Source: Ascochyta rabiei
Lineage: Eukaryota > Ascomycota > Dothideomycetes > Pleosporales > Didymellaceae
NCBI RefSeq assembly: GCF_004011695.2
Contig: NC_082411.1
Coordinates: forward strand, 496,001 to 560,000
Direction of reading: 5' to 3'
Length of the DNA stretch: 64,000 nt
Positions within the stretch are counted from its first letter, which is position 1. Every line of letters starts with the position of its first letter. A model generated the notes under the pieces. That model had not been told where the DNA came from and made no database searches. It worked only from the letters and a program-made list of their open reading frames with translations. This document shows, piece by piece, positions 1 through 11,726 of this stretch. Both the position numbers and the translations under genes were made by a program.

Positions 1-1
1 G

Positions 2-715
2 CCTGGCTGCGCTTACATCTCCAAACGAGAACAGTATGAGGGGTTTGCGTGGAGATGTGACACCAATCATGCGCTTGGGCGATACTACCCGGCAGGCGAC
101 AAGCGCACGTGTCCTAGATGCGGGAGCAACAAGAACGGAGCAGGTAAGTACATGGAGATGGACTTCTTCATGCCGATAGGCGTAGCCGTAAGACAAAAAG
201 TGAAAGATCTCAAGTGGAAGCCGAGGAAGCCATACAAGACGAGAGAGGGAAAGCCAAAAGATCCAGAGAAGATAGCAACGCCGTCGCACAGCTAGATCGC
301 CAGCAAGAGGTACTGGGAGGCTGTCGAAGCCGGTCAGGAGCACGCCGAGGCGCTGCAGTCAGCTATTGAAGAGACAGACACGCATCTCAATGAGAAAGAA
401 GTGGAGGCGTTGAAGAGAATTGAGGACCGAGCCAGGAGATAGACCGAGAAAACTGCCATCTCCACCTCGTTAACCCGTGCATGTTGCGGCAAGAGGCATC
501 GGCCTTCGCAGCGCCCGCCAACCGTCTTCGATCCCCTTACTTGAGACGACGACGCAGCCGCAAGCTACCACAACGATCTCGGCCACGAAGACACGGAGGA
601 TGCCGAGGGTTCGCAAGCGAACCACGAGCCCGAACATGTCGGTTTCGTAGGAGCCGAGACCTACCCTTCTTCTTCCGATGACGATGAAATGAGCTCTGGC
701 TCGGACAGCGAGTGA
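2..715 (+). pseudogene. Decayed zinc-ribbon-like gene, 5' end outside window
   Basis: One reading frame (codons starting at 2) stays protein-like to an acidic Ser/Asp-rich end at 713-715, but is broken by in-frame stops TAG 293-295, TAG 440-442 and TGA 542-544. The segment before the first stop has a Cys/His-rich motif (RCDTNHALG, then TCPRCGSN), which suggests a small zinc ribbon. Basic residues follow (KWKPRKPYKTR), then a Glu/Ala-rich helix between the first two stops. Because the frame resumes in phase after each stop, nonsense mutation explains the breaks better than introns. A GTAAGT at 144-149 could be a splice donor, but the sequence after it continues the same frame sensibly. CAG to TAG would explain the first two stops; CGA to TGA or TGG to TGA the third. 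The function is unknown and the upstream part is missing. Confidence 0.6.
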
Positions 716-3707
716 GGAGGCAACCTACCTTGGTTGCCCATGGACGGAATTGGGAGGGCCCGACGTAGATGGGTAGATCAGAATTTTCGATCCGATCTGG
801 CAGGGTGGTAAAGCACATGTACACTTTATGCGGATGATTTCCTGTAGCATGGTGGTGTGTGTAAGGAAACTTTGGATGTGTGAACATGATATTCCCTATT
901 GGGTATATATAGCATGTGAATAGGTTAGGATGGGCATCCTTCAACAACCTTTGAGCATGGACTCTTTGCTTTGATCTCTCACGAACACTGCATTTGAGTA
1001 GGTAGGAAGTGAGATGGATTCACAAACTTGCGAATCCTGAATGGGATTGGCGACCGAGGCATATTGCACAAGTAGCCTAGAAGATGGCAAAGTGCACTGC
1101 CATACCAGTACTGCCGTGTGGCAAGATGTAGCACGGTGCAAGTGTGGAGTGTATAGCGCTGGAGACGTTTGTGGTGGAGTTCGAATCGACCCTGTTGTTC
1201 GGATACATGGTATCGAACAGCTGTCAGGTGTTCGTGAGTGCTTCGAAGGCTTTCTGATGTGATAGAGCGTTCAATGAATAGTTGATGGGAGAAAGAGTGT
1301 AGCAGCTGCTGTTGACTCCTACCTCGCCGTAGTCGTGCTTACTGTTGGAGGCATCAATCCGGGACGCCCACGTGTCGCTGCTTCGCTCACAAATGGGATC
1401 TACTTCGTAATTTGATCGGTATCACCTGACACATCACTCTATAGTCAACTCCAGCAGTCCTTGCAAGCAATCTGGAACAAGTCACGTTGCCCTGTTTGTG
1501 TTCTGGCGGGCGTTTGGGCAAAAAAGATTGGAGTTGCTACTGATCCTTCACGTGAGAGAAGGGGATTCGTGTTCTTGGCAAGGTAAGTGCTGTAAGTTGT
1601 ATGCATAGCTGTTATATTAGGTGCATTGAGGAAGACGTGAAGAAGTGTTGTGTGAGCTAGGTCGTACATGGGTGAAAATATCCTGTGCCTCGACCCACAA
1701 GATAATGACAATCCTTCGACCTGTGGATTCGGATGTTCGGAGCCAGATGGCGTGTACGTGACTTCCACATGATATGGACACTTCTAGTCAAAGAGACACT
1801 TGCAAAGTAATCAAAGTCTCGAATCTCGATTTTCGATTCGATCTGCATGTCCGTAAGCAAAGGACTCGGAAGTCGAGTTTTCATATCGGCCTCCTCTTAG
1901 CAGGGGTTGTCTGTCGAGCTAAGATGCTGTTGACGTCACCGCCGTTCGGTTCCTCTTTCGCCGTTTCAACTGGACGCGAGGGAAGTGGAGCCGGCAGACG
2001 CATGAGCATCCGGGCAACGTGGTGTCTAACGTTTTGTCAACGTCCTGTCATGTCAAGACAATTGGGCTACAACGATCGCTAGTGTCAACATTGCATTGGA
2101 CACGTGTGAAAAGTATATATTGGCGACACCTGAAGTGAGACGTGTGCGGTGATGTTCGCTTCAACGATGATGCTGGAGGATGCGCGTTCGCTGGCAGCCA
2201 GGGTGGAGAGTTTGTCTTGATCTTTGACAGATTGTGCGCGCGTCTCACCGAAGGCCAGGTTTGCGCCGTAGATTGGGTTCAGGTTCTCCGCCCATCCAGA
2301 GTTCTAGACTGGCGACTAAAGTTGGCTTTACCTCATCAGTAATCTCGCAAGCCGTTACGCGAATTTGCAGCGTGCTTGTCGCGTGCCGATTGACTACGCT
2401 GGCCAATGGGAAGCTCGCATCTGGCAGGGCTGAGATAGCGTAGATCCTGGGCTCATTTCGCAGACGGCAGGCAGATGGATCTTCATCCGCACCGCGGCGG
2501 TGACGGATTGTGGTAGCGAGAGGAGACTTTGCTCGGAAGAACAGTACCTATTGGTGAGTAGGTACATGTCAGGCTGACGGGACGAATGGTCGTGCTTGCG
2601 GACCCGCAGACGGAGCATTCGGCAGACCTCCGGTAATGGCGGTAGGTGGCGCTAGAATTCATGATCGTATTGGCCAGACTACACTTTGTGAGGAGAAGCA
2701 CGTCACTCGCTGACGGTGAGGACCGATAGCAGCTCTATCTGTTGCAACGGTTCTTGTGGGGGAACGGAAGTCCATTCGTTGAGTGCGCTTGGGGCCTCGT
2801 GACCCACCATGCTAGATGGAGCGAAGGTGATGTTGTCACCGGATGCTCGGGAGCAGCACAAGAGCCAGTGTGGTTTGATGAGCTTCACTTTAAGCGGCAT
2901 CTGCAGCAGGGAACGGCAAGTAGCCCATGCGGGAGGAGCAGGCGCTGAGTTGGTGGTGTTGGTAATTCTTGGTACGTGCGGAGATGAGGAGTGGTGGGGA
3001 CGTCTCTGGAAGAGGCACGGCAGCACGTGCAACGAGCGGTGGCTGGTGGTCGAGATGTGCTCGGCCGTGTTGCCTACGCAGCAGCAGCAGTCGCACAGAG
3101 AAAGGAGAGACGGTGAGACAAGAATGGGCGGCGGTTAGGCCGGCGATGGTGGCCACGCGCTCCAGGGCCATGGTTCGCGGGGATCTGAGGCTAGCGGCTT
3201 CAGGTACGCGGTGGGCGTTTGACCCTGAGCGTCAGGAGAAGTCGCGCCCCCGCGTTCGTTGCGAAAGCCAAGAGCTGAAGTCATGGATGCTATGTGCCAT
3301 GTTGACATGTTGGTCTGCTGGTACGTTGGCATGGTAGGAGGGTTGTTGGTGCCTGTGTTTACTCGATTGATTTTGAGTGGGTGGGGATGGTGGGGATGAT
3401 GGGGACGGCGGCGAGCAGCGCGTGCAAGAGATGGACTTTCACTTTGATGACTGCATGCAGATCGGGCAAGGCCTACGGGAGGGGCTGCACTTGTGCAGGA
3501 ACCAGGTAGGCTCGTACTAGAGTAGCGAACGGCGTGCTGCGGTAGGTGGTTTGTTTGGTGTTTCAGGGGACTCAGTCTGCTGATTGGCTGGCCGTGTGGC
3601 AGCAGCATGCGTCGCGGCGCGCAAGTGGCCTCGCCGTTGTCACAGCCGCCACCGCCGTCGTGGACAGGCACTGCAGGCTCTGAGTCGTGCGGGAGTGCAT
3701 GTTCTCA

Positions 3708-3830
3708 GCGTGTTCTGGCAGCGTGTTCTGGCAGCGTGTTCTGGCAGCGTGTTCTGGCAGCATGTTCTGGCAGCATGTACTGGCGGCATGTACTGGCAGC
3801 ATGTACTGGCAGCATGTACTGGCAGCATGC
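3708..3830. repeat. 13-bp minisatellite, 9 tandem units
   Basis: Nine consecutive 13-bp units run from 3708 to 3824 with a partial tenth. The first four read gcgtgttctggca, the next gcatgttctggca, and the last four are gcatgtactggca or a one-base variant. Variants are therefore ordered along the array, which fits growth by slippage or unequal exchange. Open frames across it are by-products of a unit length that is not a multiple of three. Confidence 0.9.
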
Positions 3831-3877
3831 ACATGCTACACAGCGTGAAAAGGTGAGGCATCAGTGGTGGAGTCGTT

Positions 3878-3914
3878 TGTTGTGTGTTGTGTGTTGTGTG
3901 TTGTGTGTTGTGTG
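3878..3914. repeat. 7-bp microsatellite (tgtgttg)n
   Basis: About five tandem copies of the heptamer tgtgttg, 50 bp after the 13-bp minisatellite and in the same gene-free region. Confidence 0.85.
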
Positions 3915-4632
3915 CCAGTGGGCTGGTGGCCTTGGAGCCTAGGGGGAAGGAATGCGCGACCTCGCACGCTAGGTCCTATGTAGATATCCGTTGTTTTTTC
4001 CTCCTCCCACTCGTCCCACCACGCCCCTCGAGCATCGGCATCCCCTGACCAGCCGCTCCAAGCTGGGACGGCGTGGGCTTGGGCTGGTGAGGCAGCCAGG
4101 CATGCTTGATCGGGACAACGGACGCCGGCTTCTGGTCCGCGCCGCACGTCAAGCTGAAGGTCGTGTCGCAAATGCCCCATGCATGCGGAAATGAAGGCTA
4201 GTGGAAATGAACCTTGTCCCTAGTCCATTTGCTTGTCACTCCCCCAGGCCCAGCATCTGCAGCCCTCTGCCGTCTCTCTGGCCGGGAGATCTGCTTTGCT
4301 TTGCCCTGGCTCTGCTCTGTCCTGCACGGCTCTGTCCTGCTCCGCACATTCCTTCCCTTCACTGCCAAACACCCGCAGCGCGCGTGCCGACACTCCTTCA
4401 CCCGTTGACTCCTTGACTCCAGCTGTATACGCTCCTTAAATTGCAACCCGCTGCAATCCATTCCTGTTGACTTGTCTCGACGGACCCATTGCGACCGACG
4501 CCGACGTGCCCCCCGCCCAGAACTGGCATCGACACCCCTCGACCGCCGCCAAACACGCCTCGAAACACATTCCTGTGCATAAAGAAAACCTCCAGTCTAC
4601 CTTGTCGTCGTTCCCGCCGCCGCCTCCGCCGC

Positions 4633-4676
4633 CAACACCAACACCAACACCAACACCAACACCAACACCAACACCA
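4633..4676. repeat. Hexanucleotide repeat (accaac)n
   Basis: About seven tandem copies of accaac, followed by an (acc)-rich tail to about 4690. It lies about 530 bp upstream of the start codon at 5204, in the probable leader or promoter of that gene. Confidence 0.85.
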
Positions 4677-5203
4677 CCGCCACCACCACCAGCATCGTCG
4701 CCCTATTCGTCGTTTCTACCCCCGTGTGACCGTCACTACATGGAGTTGGCGCCTGCTCCTTCCTTCTGAACCGGCACTCGACGCCCACGAGACACAGCGT
4801 GCTAGAAAGTACCCGAGCTTGCTTGGGCATCTGGGTAGGTCAGTCTGCTGTCCCCTGAGTCCCCATGGACAACGAAATCATTGCACATGCAACATATAGC
4901 CAGGGTACGTCGCTAATGCAGTCTGCGCGAACAACAGACTCTCCATCTTGCAGCCCTTTCGCCAATCGCCGGCATTGACCTGACCAGCCATCCTCCTGGC
5001 AGACACCTGCCAGACACCTGCCAGACGGCACACTAGTGAGCGTGCGACCATACAACACTGCGCATAGTCGCACCCTTTCGTAAGGCACCCTTCCTGTTGT
5101 CGTGGATCGCTCAAGCGTTCGTGGAAGCAGGTTCAGCTCTACAAGCTGCCGCCTCCTGTTTGTACTGGACACGGCTGACATTCCTCAGACAACACGGGCC
5201 ACC

Positions 5204-8200
5204 ATGATGGGATTCCTGAGCAGGAAGAAGGACAAGGCTCCTGGAGACGATGCCTCTGTCACGAAAAAGACAAAGAAGGCAAAGAAAGGCCAGCAGGAGG
5301 AAGACGTCACCCCAGACTTTGACTTGGGGTCAGCGCTACCCAAGGCCGACGATTTTCGCACAAGCTTGATCTTGCCTGGCCTGTCCACGCGCTTCAGCAT
5401 GCTCAGAGAGCAGGACGATCCACTTTCCAAGATTGGCAAAGCAAGTGACGACAGCGTACTTGCACCAAAACGGCAATCTCGACTCCACGAATTTGGCTTC
5501 GCCCCAGGTGGGCTTTCTGACATCGCCGAGGTGTCGTCGCTTAGCGGTTCCCTTCGACCACCCTTTGCCGCTGAGCGGACGACTTCTTTCGACAGCGACA
5601 GGACGGGGGATGACGCAGGCAACATGATGAGCCGGGCTAGGCCTGGTGAGGGCAATGTGTTGTTTGGTGGCCGTCAGAAAATCTACATGATCTCCAACAA
5701 CAGCAGCTCCAAGGGTCCGGGCCGAACACTGTATGACGATGATGTGAACATGTCTGCCTACCAGCGTTTACGTGCCGAGGAGAAGGAGAGGCTGAGACAA
5801 GACGCCGAATCGCTCAATGACGAACACTCGGAACCGTCGAGTCCAACAGCACGCAGTCAGAAAAGGGAAACCTCGTCTTCCACCAACTCGGGTCCGGAGA
5901 ACACCCGCACTTCAACCGCCGCTACGTCGATAGCATCCCAAGGCGCCAACGACGTTCCTGTAACCTCGCCAGTCCTCCCGCCGTCCGCAGGTCCCTTCCC
6001 AGCAGCTGACTTGAACCGTTCAACGACCAAGGCCCGGAGGCTCTACGATCAAGGACTCGATCAGCACATTCAGGATCAACAGTCTTCAGCCATGAACCGA
6101 CTCAACTCTCTACAGCGAGCACGAGCGCCCACGGGACGGTCAACCCCGCCGATTCCACTCGCTCAGACACGGTCTGCAACCAGTCTGAATGACCGATTCT
6201 ACCGCGGTCCCATGTTCCGTTCCGACAGTCCGAACCCACTGGGCCATCCTAGTGTCATGCGCAACAACTCTCAGTTGTCCAGCGGCGGCTCTAGTCCCGT
6301 CGTACCTCACTCACAATCGCCTCCGCCAACGAGCCCAGTGATCAGCGATCACGAGGAGAACCCGGCCCTCACGGCTGCTCTCCAGCAGGCTGACCGTGGT
6401 AAAGCGACTGCAATGGGTGCATTCAACAAGCCCAAAGAGGCTTTCAGCGAGCAACAGTATGCCGAGCGTCTACGTCGCATGCAGATGGAGCGAGAGCTAC
6501 CACGAGAAGTGCCTGGTTTCCCAGCACCTGTCCTGGAGCCTGTGTCCAAGGTGGAGAAGTCGCCACCCCGGAAACCAACTCTCAGAGAGCGTGCAGAGCA
6601 GGAGAGACGAAAGCGAGCTGAAAGCACAGGACGACAGAGGTCAGAGTCGTCTGCTGCATCTTCCACCGAGCCGGGTCAGGCCACAGCAGGTATCTCTGTC
6701 TTTCAGGCGGCCGCGAACCGAATGAAGGCGGCCGCTAATGCTGCACATGTCCAGTCATCCACTGAGCCTGAACAGCTTGGTCAACAGCAGAAGTCGCCTA
6801 GCGAGCAAACGGGTGCTACCTTCTTCACTGCGCAGGATTCCAGTGATGACGAGGAGCCAGCTCTGACAAGGCCCACTACTGCTCGTGCTGTGGAACCCGC
6901 TCGTCGTTTCGAGAACCTGCCAATAGCCACTGGCCCAGCCCCCTCGATCTTTGAGCATCCTGCTATGCGATCTCGGAACGTGTCAGAAGAACGTGTTCTC
7001 AAAGCCTCCTCTCTCTCCCACAGTCCCATGCAGCCTCAGGACCTTTCTCCCAGACCTGATCAGGTGGCAGACAGAGAGGTGGATTCTCCCACACTGGGAC
7101 CCAACAACGGCGGGCTTAGTGGTCTGATCCGTCAACATCTGCGCAGTGAAAGTAATGTGTCTTCCAACTATGGTGAGACTGACCAACACAGGGCAGTACC
7201 CGCAGCACATGCACCAGTCGGTCTTGCCATCCAAACTCACGACATTGGTCTACAGCCTCGACAGCCTGGTTCTGATTCGACTACACCGGCTCCCTCCAAT
7301 TATAGTCATTCTAACCCCTGGGATCTGGACGATCTCGATAACCCTTACCGTAACGAGCGTGGCAGCTTCAGCTCAGGCAGTCCCGTCGACGGACAGAGAG
7401 TGCAACCTAATCACGATGCAAGTCTCGGTCAGCAGTGGGATTCCAGGCGAAACCATGAGCGCATTGCTAGTAACGAGACGGAAGCGGAGCATGAAGCATT
7501 CCAGCGTGATCTCGCACAGCGCCAGCGCCTCATCCAAGAGAACCTCCGCGCTCGGGCCGAAGGCCGTTCCACAAGTCCAGCACCCGGATCGTCTGGGGGC
7601 CTGAAGAACGCTCTGAACATGCTCCGCGCCAAGTCGAGTCGTGAATCGTTTGCTGTTGTTGAGAGAGATATGCCTCATAAGGGATTGAAGAAGATGACCC
7701 TAGGAAACGGGTCGGCCAACATGTCCACCACTTCGCTGGTCGGTTCCTACATTGGCGAGCACTGGAAGCCTGAGATGCCATCGCTGAAGACAAAGTCCTC
7801 CCGCTTGGGACAGCAGAGCGAACAAGACTCGCAGCGCGATGTGGAGAGCCGGCAACGCTCTGGCACTGAGAACAGCCGCACGGGACGATCGTTGGGACGA
7901 TCGCCTTCTATGACAAGCAGAAGTTCCACCCGAGAGCGTTCTGGTTCTGGTACCTCCTCTGGCCGCTCACGGAGCCGTGCTGGTCAACATCGCGACGACT
8001 TTGACAACGCTTATCCTTTGCCTACTGACAGGCCCTCCGTCGACAGCCAAGGACGCACACGATCACGGAGCAACAGTTACTTCGAGTCGAAGCACTTGCA
8101 TCCGATCCAGACAAACACCCCGCACCCGCCGCTCCCTGTTCCGTCTGGCATCCCTCAGCCAAAACACGCACCCGGCATACCTATCTCACCAAGACCTTCG

Positions 8201-8845
8201 CCTGGTGGCTACAACAGCCCAAGCACGACAGCTTACCAACCTCAAGCTTCACAGGTACCTCCTTTCTCTGCCGACCACACTCCTCCTGCCTCGAACCCTA
8301 CGACACCGAATTCAGCTGCTTTCAACGCCAGTGCTGTTCACCCGCTCATCAGACAGGGAATGTTACGCAAGAAGTCAATTGCTAAGTCTGAGATCTCAGA
8401 GCCCGTTTTCCTGTCGACCACATCTGTAATTGACACGGTCAACCTTCCGGCTGGAGCGTCGTTGAAGAACGGTTCCGAGCCCTTTATGCCACCGCCTGTC
8501 CCACCCATCAACCCGATGAGGCGTCGTTTTGGATTCGGTCGCTCTGACAGCGAGACATCCTCTGATGGACCAACGAATCACCCAGACATGGAGACTCCAC
8601 GAGCGCCTTACGCCGAGTCAGTGCGAACAAACCCATCTGACGTATCAAGCCAGATTCCACAAGCTAGGAATCGACTCAGGAAGCGTTCGAGCGAAAGCAG
8701 GAGCCTTCACGGTGTGGCTCAAGGTCAGACTGGGGCTGTTCCGGCCATGCCTCCCACAAGCTTCCTAGGACGCAACAATTCCGCCCCTCGACCCATCAAC
8801 GAACAGCCTATCGCTCAGCAGAACATGAACGGTGCTATGTTTTAG
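5204..8845 (+). CDS. Conserved fungal protein of unknown function, Ser/Pro-rich, disordered
   Basis: Intronless frame of 1,213 codons from the ATG at 5204. The frame is open further upstream to 5102, but the ATG at 5204 has a strong context (gccaccATGATGG) and gives the N-terminus MMGFLSRKKDK, the kind of start I recall in a conserved family of Pezizomycotina hypothetical proteins. The N-terminal ~200 residues are the best-conserved type of sequence: a Lys-rich patch, then DDFRTSLILPGLSTRFSML, SDIAEVSSLSGSLRPPFA, and MSRARPGEGNVLFGGRQKIY. The rest is low-complexity Ser/Pro/Gln/Arg, with short charged helices (about residues 415-510 and 755-810) and an SR-rich stretch around residues 900-960. 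No catalytic domain, signal peptide or membrane segment is visible. A large scaffold or regulatory protein is likely, but I do not assign a function. Confidence 0.85.
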   Translation: MMGFLSRKKDKAPGDDASVTKKTKKAKKGQQEEDVTPDFDLGSALPKADDFRTSLILPGLSTRFSMLREQDDPLSKIGKASDDSVLAPKRQSRLHEFGFAPGGLSDIAEVSSLSGSLRPPFAAERTTSFDSDRTGDDAGNMMSRARPGEGNVLFGGRQKIYMISNNSSSKGPGRTLYDDDVNMSAYQRLRAEEKERLRQDAESLNDEHSEPSSPTARSQKRETSSSTNSGPENTRTSTAATSIASQGANDVPVTSPVLPPSAGPFPAADLNRSTTKARRLYDQGLDQHIQDQQSSAMNRLNSLQRARAPTGRSTPPIPLAQTRSATSLNDRFYRGPMFRSDSPNPLGHPSVMRNNSQLSSGGSSPVVPHSQSPPPTSPVISDHEENPALTAALQQADRGKATAMGAFNKPKEAFSEQQYAERLRRMQMERELPREVPGFPAPVLEPVSKVEKSPPRKPTLRERAEQERRKRAESTGRQRSESSAASSTEPGQATAGISVFQAAANRMKAAANAAHVQSSTEPEQLGQQQKSPSEQTGATFFTAQDSSDDEEPALTRPTTARAVEPARRFENLPIATGPAPSIFEHPAMRSRNVSEERVLKASSLSHSPMQPQDLSPRPDQVADREVDSPTLGPNNGGLSGLIRQHLRSESNVSSNYGETDQHRAVPAAHAPVGLAIQTHDIGLQPRQPGSDSTTPAPSNYSHSNPWDLDDLDNPYRNERGSFSSGSPVDGQRVQPNHDASLGQQWDSRRNHERIASNETEAEHEAFQRDLAQRQRLIQENLRARAEGRSTSPAPGSSGGLKNALNMLRAKSSRESFAVVERDMPHKGLKKMTLGNGSANMSTTSLVGSYIGEHWKPEMPSLKTKSSRLGQQSEQDSQRDVESRQRSGTENSRTGRSLGRSPSMTSRSSTRERSGSGTSSGRSRSRAGQHRDDFDNAYPLPTDRPSVDSQGRTRSRSNSYFESKHLHPIQTNTPHPPLPVPSGIPQPKHAPGIPISPRPSPGGYNSPSTTAYQPQASQVPPFSADHTPPASNPTTPNSAAFNASAVHPLIRQGMLRKKSIAKSEISEPVFLSTTSVIDTVNLPAGASLKNGSEPFMPPPVPPINPMRRRFGFGRSDSETSSDGPTNHPDMETPRAPYAESVRTNPSDVSSQIPQARNRLRKRSSESRSLHGVAQGQTGAVPAMPPTSFLGRNNSAPRPINEQPIAQQNMNGAMF

Positions 8846-11061
8846 TCTTTGTCTTGTATGGTCAAACCGCTTCTGCCTACAATCACTACGTGTGATCTAA
8901 AAACAGCGCTTCGTCTTGAGTGCTATTCGGATTCCTTTATTCTTCACATTTCTGTGTTTTGTTTAACTTTTATTGGTCGTTTACAAAGATGGCCTGGCTC
9001 CTGGTTCTCTTCTTTCACATTGCAATATACCTCATGGTCTGTTCTGTTTAGTTGTTTTTCTCTGGATATTTTTACTCGTCAAAGAAGGGATCATTCGGAA
9101 TAGTACGGAGTCTCTACGCATGCTAGAATGAAACCTGACACCGGGCTGGACACGGTGTTGACGGTAAACACTGGCATACATTATTTCTCATCATACACTT
9201 GGGGGTTCCGACTGCTGTACCACTAGTTGAACACTTCTTGTAGCTGCTATGCCACACATCACAGAAAGGCATATCGCGCCACAGCCTATCAAAAATCAAC
9301 GGCTCATTGCGCTGCATACCTCTCCCTTTATTAACGGACATGCTTTCGCCTCACACAAGTTGCAGTCACACGAATTTACCCGTCGCCACAGGCTTACTCG
9401 TGCTCTTATGCATAAATACAGAAAGCCCCTAGACCCTGTGCGCTCCACCTGTTTGCTGTCCAGCCTTCGTCACGATGGTGCGGGAGCACACCGAAAGCGT
9501 ATATCGCAAGCGTGGAGTTACTTCAGACGTAAGGCGAGGCGCTACGGAGCCAGGCCCGTACGTGCACGCAAAACCGCTTTCACAGTCTGGCTCGGTAAGA
9601 GTAAACTGCAGCGATGAGCGCTGTGCGAGCGACAACCAAGCAAACCATGGATGTTTGCGAAGGCAATGCCGTGGCGAACAGGTGCCTGGCAACGTGGTTA
9701 AAATTCTGGCTGTAGACCCCGAATTGCCGTCTCCTGCATGACGGGCGGGTCGTTGTGCAGGGCAATAGACAGCAAAAGCAAACAAGTGTTGCACTGTCAA
9801 GCCGTACCGGTAGACCTGCAGCATGCAGCCGCAGGGGTGACATCACGATAACGGTAGATGAAATCAAGCCCCTGATCTGCAGATTGGCGCATGGATGGTA
9901 CGTTTCAGAACCCGTGACTCGGGCGGTATGTGGGGCTGTCCACACAACTGTGAACACGAATGTAAGTCGAGACGCTGACACGAAGAATGGCAGAACAGCT
10001 TGCGAGTGAAGGCCCATCGGTATGATTTGCCCACAGAAATGCACATCCTTGGGCCAGCGGCTTTGACTGGGTCCAATGCATGTACCATACTGCACCAGAG
10101 GGACACGTACTTGTATTGTCCCAGGTTCGAGGCTGATGCAACGCAGCGACCGACTTCGCAGAGCTTTCGAGCCTTTCAGCAACATCGTAACTAACTGTCC
10201 AGTACGATGTAACCCTTCACCATGTGACGTCGAATTATCAGTTACCATGATCGCCTAGCAAACTCGGATCGATGCGGTCGATGAAAGCACCAAAGCCTTG
10301 AGCATTAGGGCCGAGGTACCACTCATCCCAAATCATCACAACACAGCTTCACGACGGATGACTTTGCCCTGAAATTTGTTTACAATCTGCAGAGTGCCAT
10401 TTGAGGCGCAAAGTTTGCGCACGAATCAGGTAGCGCCTGTCAAGTTACACAGTTCTCCACACTGCCCAAACCTCATATCATGTACATCCTAAAAGAGGCT
10501 CACCAACATTTCTAGGGTCCCTCGCCCAGATCACATGAACAAAGAAGTGCAGTGATCTGGCCGCCATCTAGAGCTCCCTCAGACCTAACAGTTGGGCGCT
10601 CTCCAGGATCGCAGCCTCGGTTTCCCCAGAGTCTCGCAGCCTTCCCCGCATTCTGCACACGCTACACTGCGGCCAGACATCAGATGTGCCACTCAGCAAC
10701 GCCACTAGTGAACACGCCGTCAAAACCTTAGGTGGGTGTATGATAGCGGTCACCCACCGGCGGCCGCTGACCACCGTTCCGTGAAACGCAATTCGATAAG
10801 CGCACAGTCCTGCAATGCCTCATTCGATAGTCGAGGCTTCCCAGACCGTGGGACCGCGTCTGGACGAGGCGCTGCGGTGCAACCAAGCTTGTGTCTAGTG
10901 GGTAGTTTGCCTCGGCGGAAAAGCAGGTACAAAACGTGCTGCGTGCCCGCGCTGTGGATGGACTGTGTGCTGAACTCTTTTCGATCTCTTGCATCTCTAT
11001 TGTACTCGTCAAAACTATACCCTCGTTTCACACGAACCCATATCCATCTTAATCCATCAAA
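8846..11061. other. Intergenic region, nothing recognised
   Basis: About 2.2 kb. The longest frame (9580-10248, -, 222 codons) has no family character and unlikely composition (many Cys/His/Arg without pattern), so I do not call it. The 300-400 bp before 11062 presumably hold the CFEM gene promoter; I see no clear TATA box. Confidence 0.4.
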
Positions 11062-11726
11062 ATGCGTTTCTCCACCTTTGCTGCGTTCGCGACTTCGCTT
11101 GCCATCGTCTCTGCTCAGACTCCTGACCTGTCGTCTGTCCCTGACTGCGCTGTAAGTCTCTACCTAGACTGCAACCAGCGCACATACTAACACATCCAAG
11201 GTTGCCTGTCTCATCGCTGCCATCCCAGGATCTGGCTGCGGTGTTTCCGACGTAACATGCCAGTGCACCACTGGTCAAGCCTCCATCACCAGCTCGCTTG
11301 GGTCCTGCATCCCCAGCCGCTGCTCGGTTGACGACAGTGCCAGTACGTTACTCAACATTGTCCGCTCTGAACGTCATATTAATCGTTTCCGCAGAGGTCG
11401 CACCCGCTCTTGCTGGCGTCTGCAGTGCTGCTGGGATCTCCGTATCAGTTCCCGCTTCCGCCACAGCTAGCTCTGCCGCAGCCTCCGTTGCTAGCTCTGC
11501 TTCCGCCGCTATCAGCTCTGCTGCGTCTGCCGTCAGCTCTGCCCTCTCCTCTGCTGCCTCTGCTGCCAGCTCTCGCGTCGCGTCCGCGTCCACGACCGGC
11601 TCTGCTTCCCACAGCGGCTCGGCTTCTGCTACCAAATCTGGCCCTGCCCAGAGCACTGGTGGCGCCGTTGCCAACGTTGCCGGCCTTGGTGCCGTTATGC
11701 TCGGTGTCTTCGTTGCTGCTTTGTAA
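11062..11726 (+). CDS. CFEM-domain GPI-anchored cell-surface protein
   Basis: Three exons (11062-11151, 11201-11342, 11395-11726) give 187 residues. The introns are 49 bp (gtaagt...ccaag, branch point tactaac) and 52 bp (gtacgt...cgcag). Residues 1-18 form a secretion signal ending in VSA|Q. The CFEM domain follows, with eight cysteines in the order DCA, ACL, GCG, TCQC, GSC, SRC and GVC, including an Asp three residues before the TCQC pair. A long Ala/Ser-rich, probably O-mannosylated stalk (about 95-165) leads to a hydrophobic C-terminal tail without a following basic stretch, typical of a GPI-attachment signal. CFEM proteins are fungal surface proteins; some bind haem and others act in adhesion or host contact. 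Which role applies here cannot be told from sequence. Confidence 0.92.

Larger units (their letters stand above)
716..5203. other. Gene-poor intergenic region with leader of the next gene
   Basis: No open frame here has convincing protein character on either strand; the longest (3135-3671, -) is low-complexity His/Pro/Ser. The stretch holds three simple repeats, listed separately. From about 4,250 on it becomes C/T-rich and then CAN-repeat rich, as is common in promoters and 5' leaders of fungal housekeeping genes. It probably holds the promoter and a long untranslated leader of the gene starting at 5204. I see no RNA gene. Confidence 0.5.

Noticed and set aside
1170..1210. tRNA-like gttcgaatc sequence
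   Set aside because: No acceptor stem, D arm or anticodon arm can be placed around it.
3135..3671. 178-codon minus-strand open frame
   Set aside because: Low-complexity His/Pro/Ser without any domain or start context; overlaps simple-repeat DNA and other equally long chance frames.
3572..3942. Repetitive open frames on both strands over the minisatellite (Ala-Cys-Ser-Gly / Tyr-Trp type repeats)
   Set aside because: All frames of a stop-free 13-bp repeat stay open; there is no evidence for a protein.
4467..4899. Pro/Thr- or His/Gln-rich open frames upstream of the 5204 gene
   Set aside because: Produced by the accaac repeat in the probable leader.
5102..5203. Upstream extension of the 5204 gene by 34 codons
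   Set aside because: Composition is unlike the family start and the ATG at 5204 has a far better context.
9580..10248. 222-codon minus-strand open frame
   Set aside because: No recognisable motif, irregular Cys/His/Arg content and no splice or start support.
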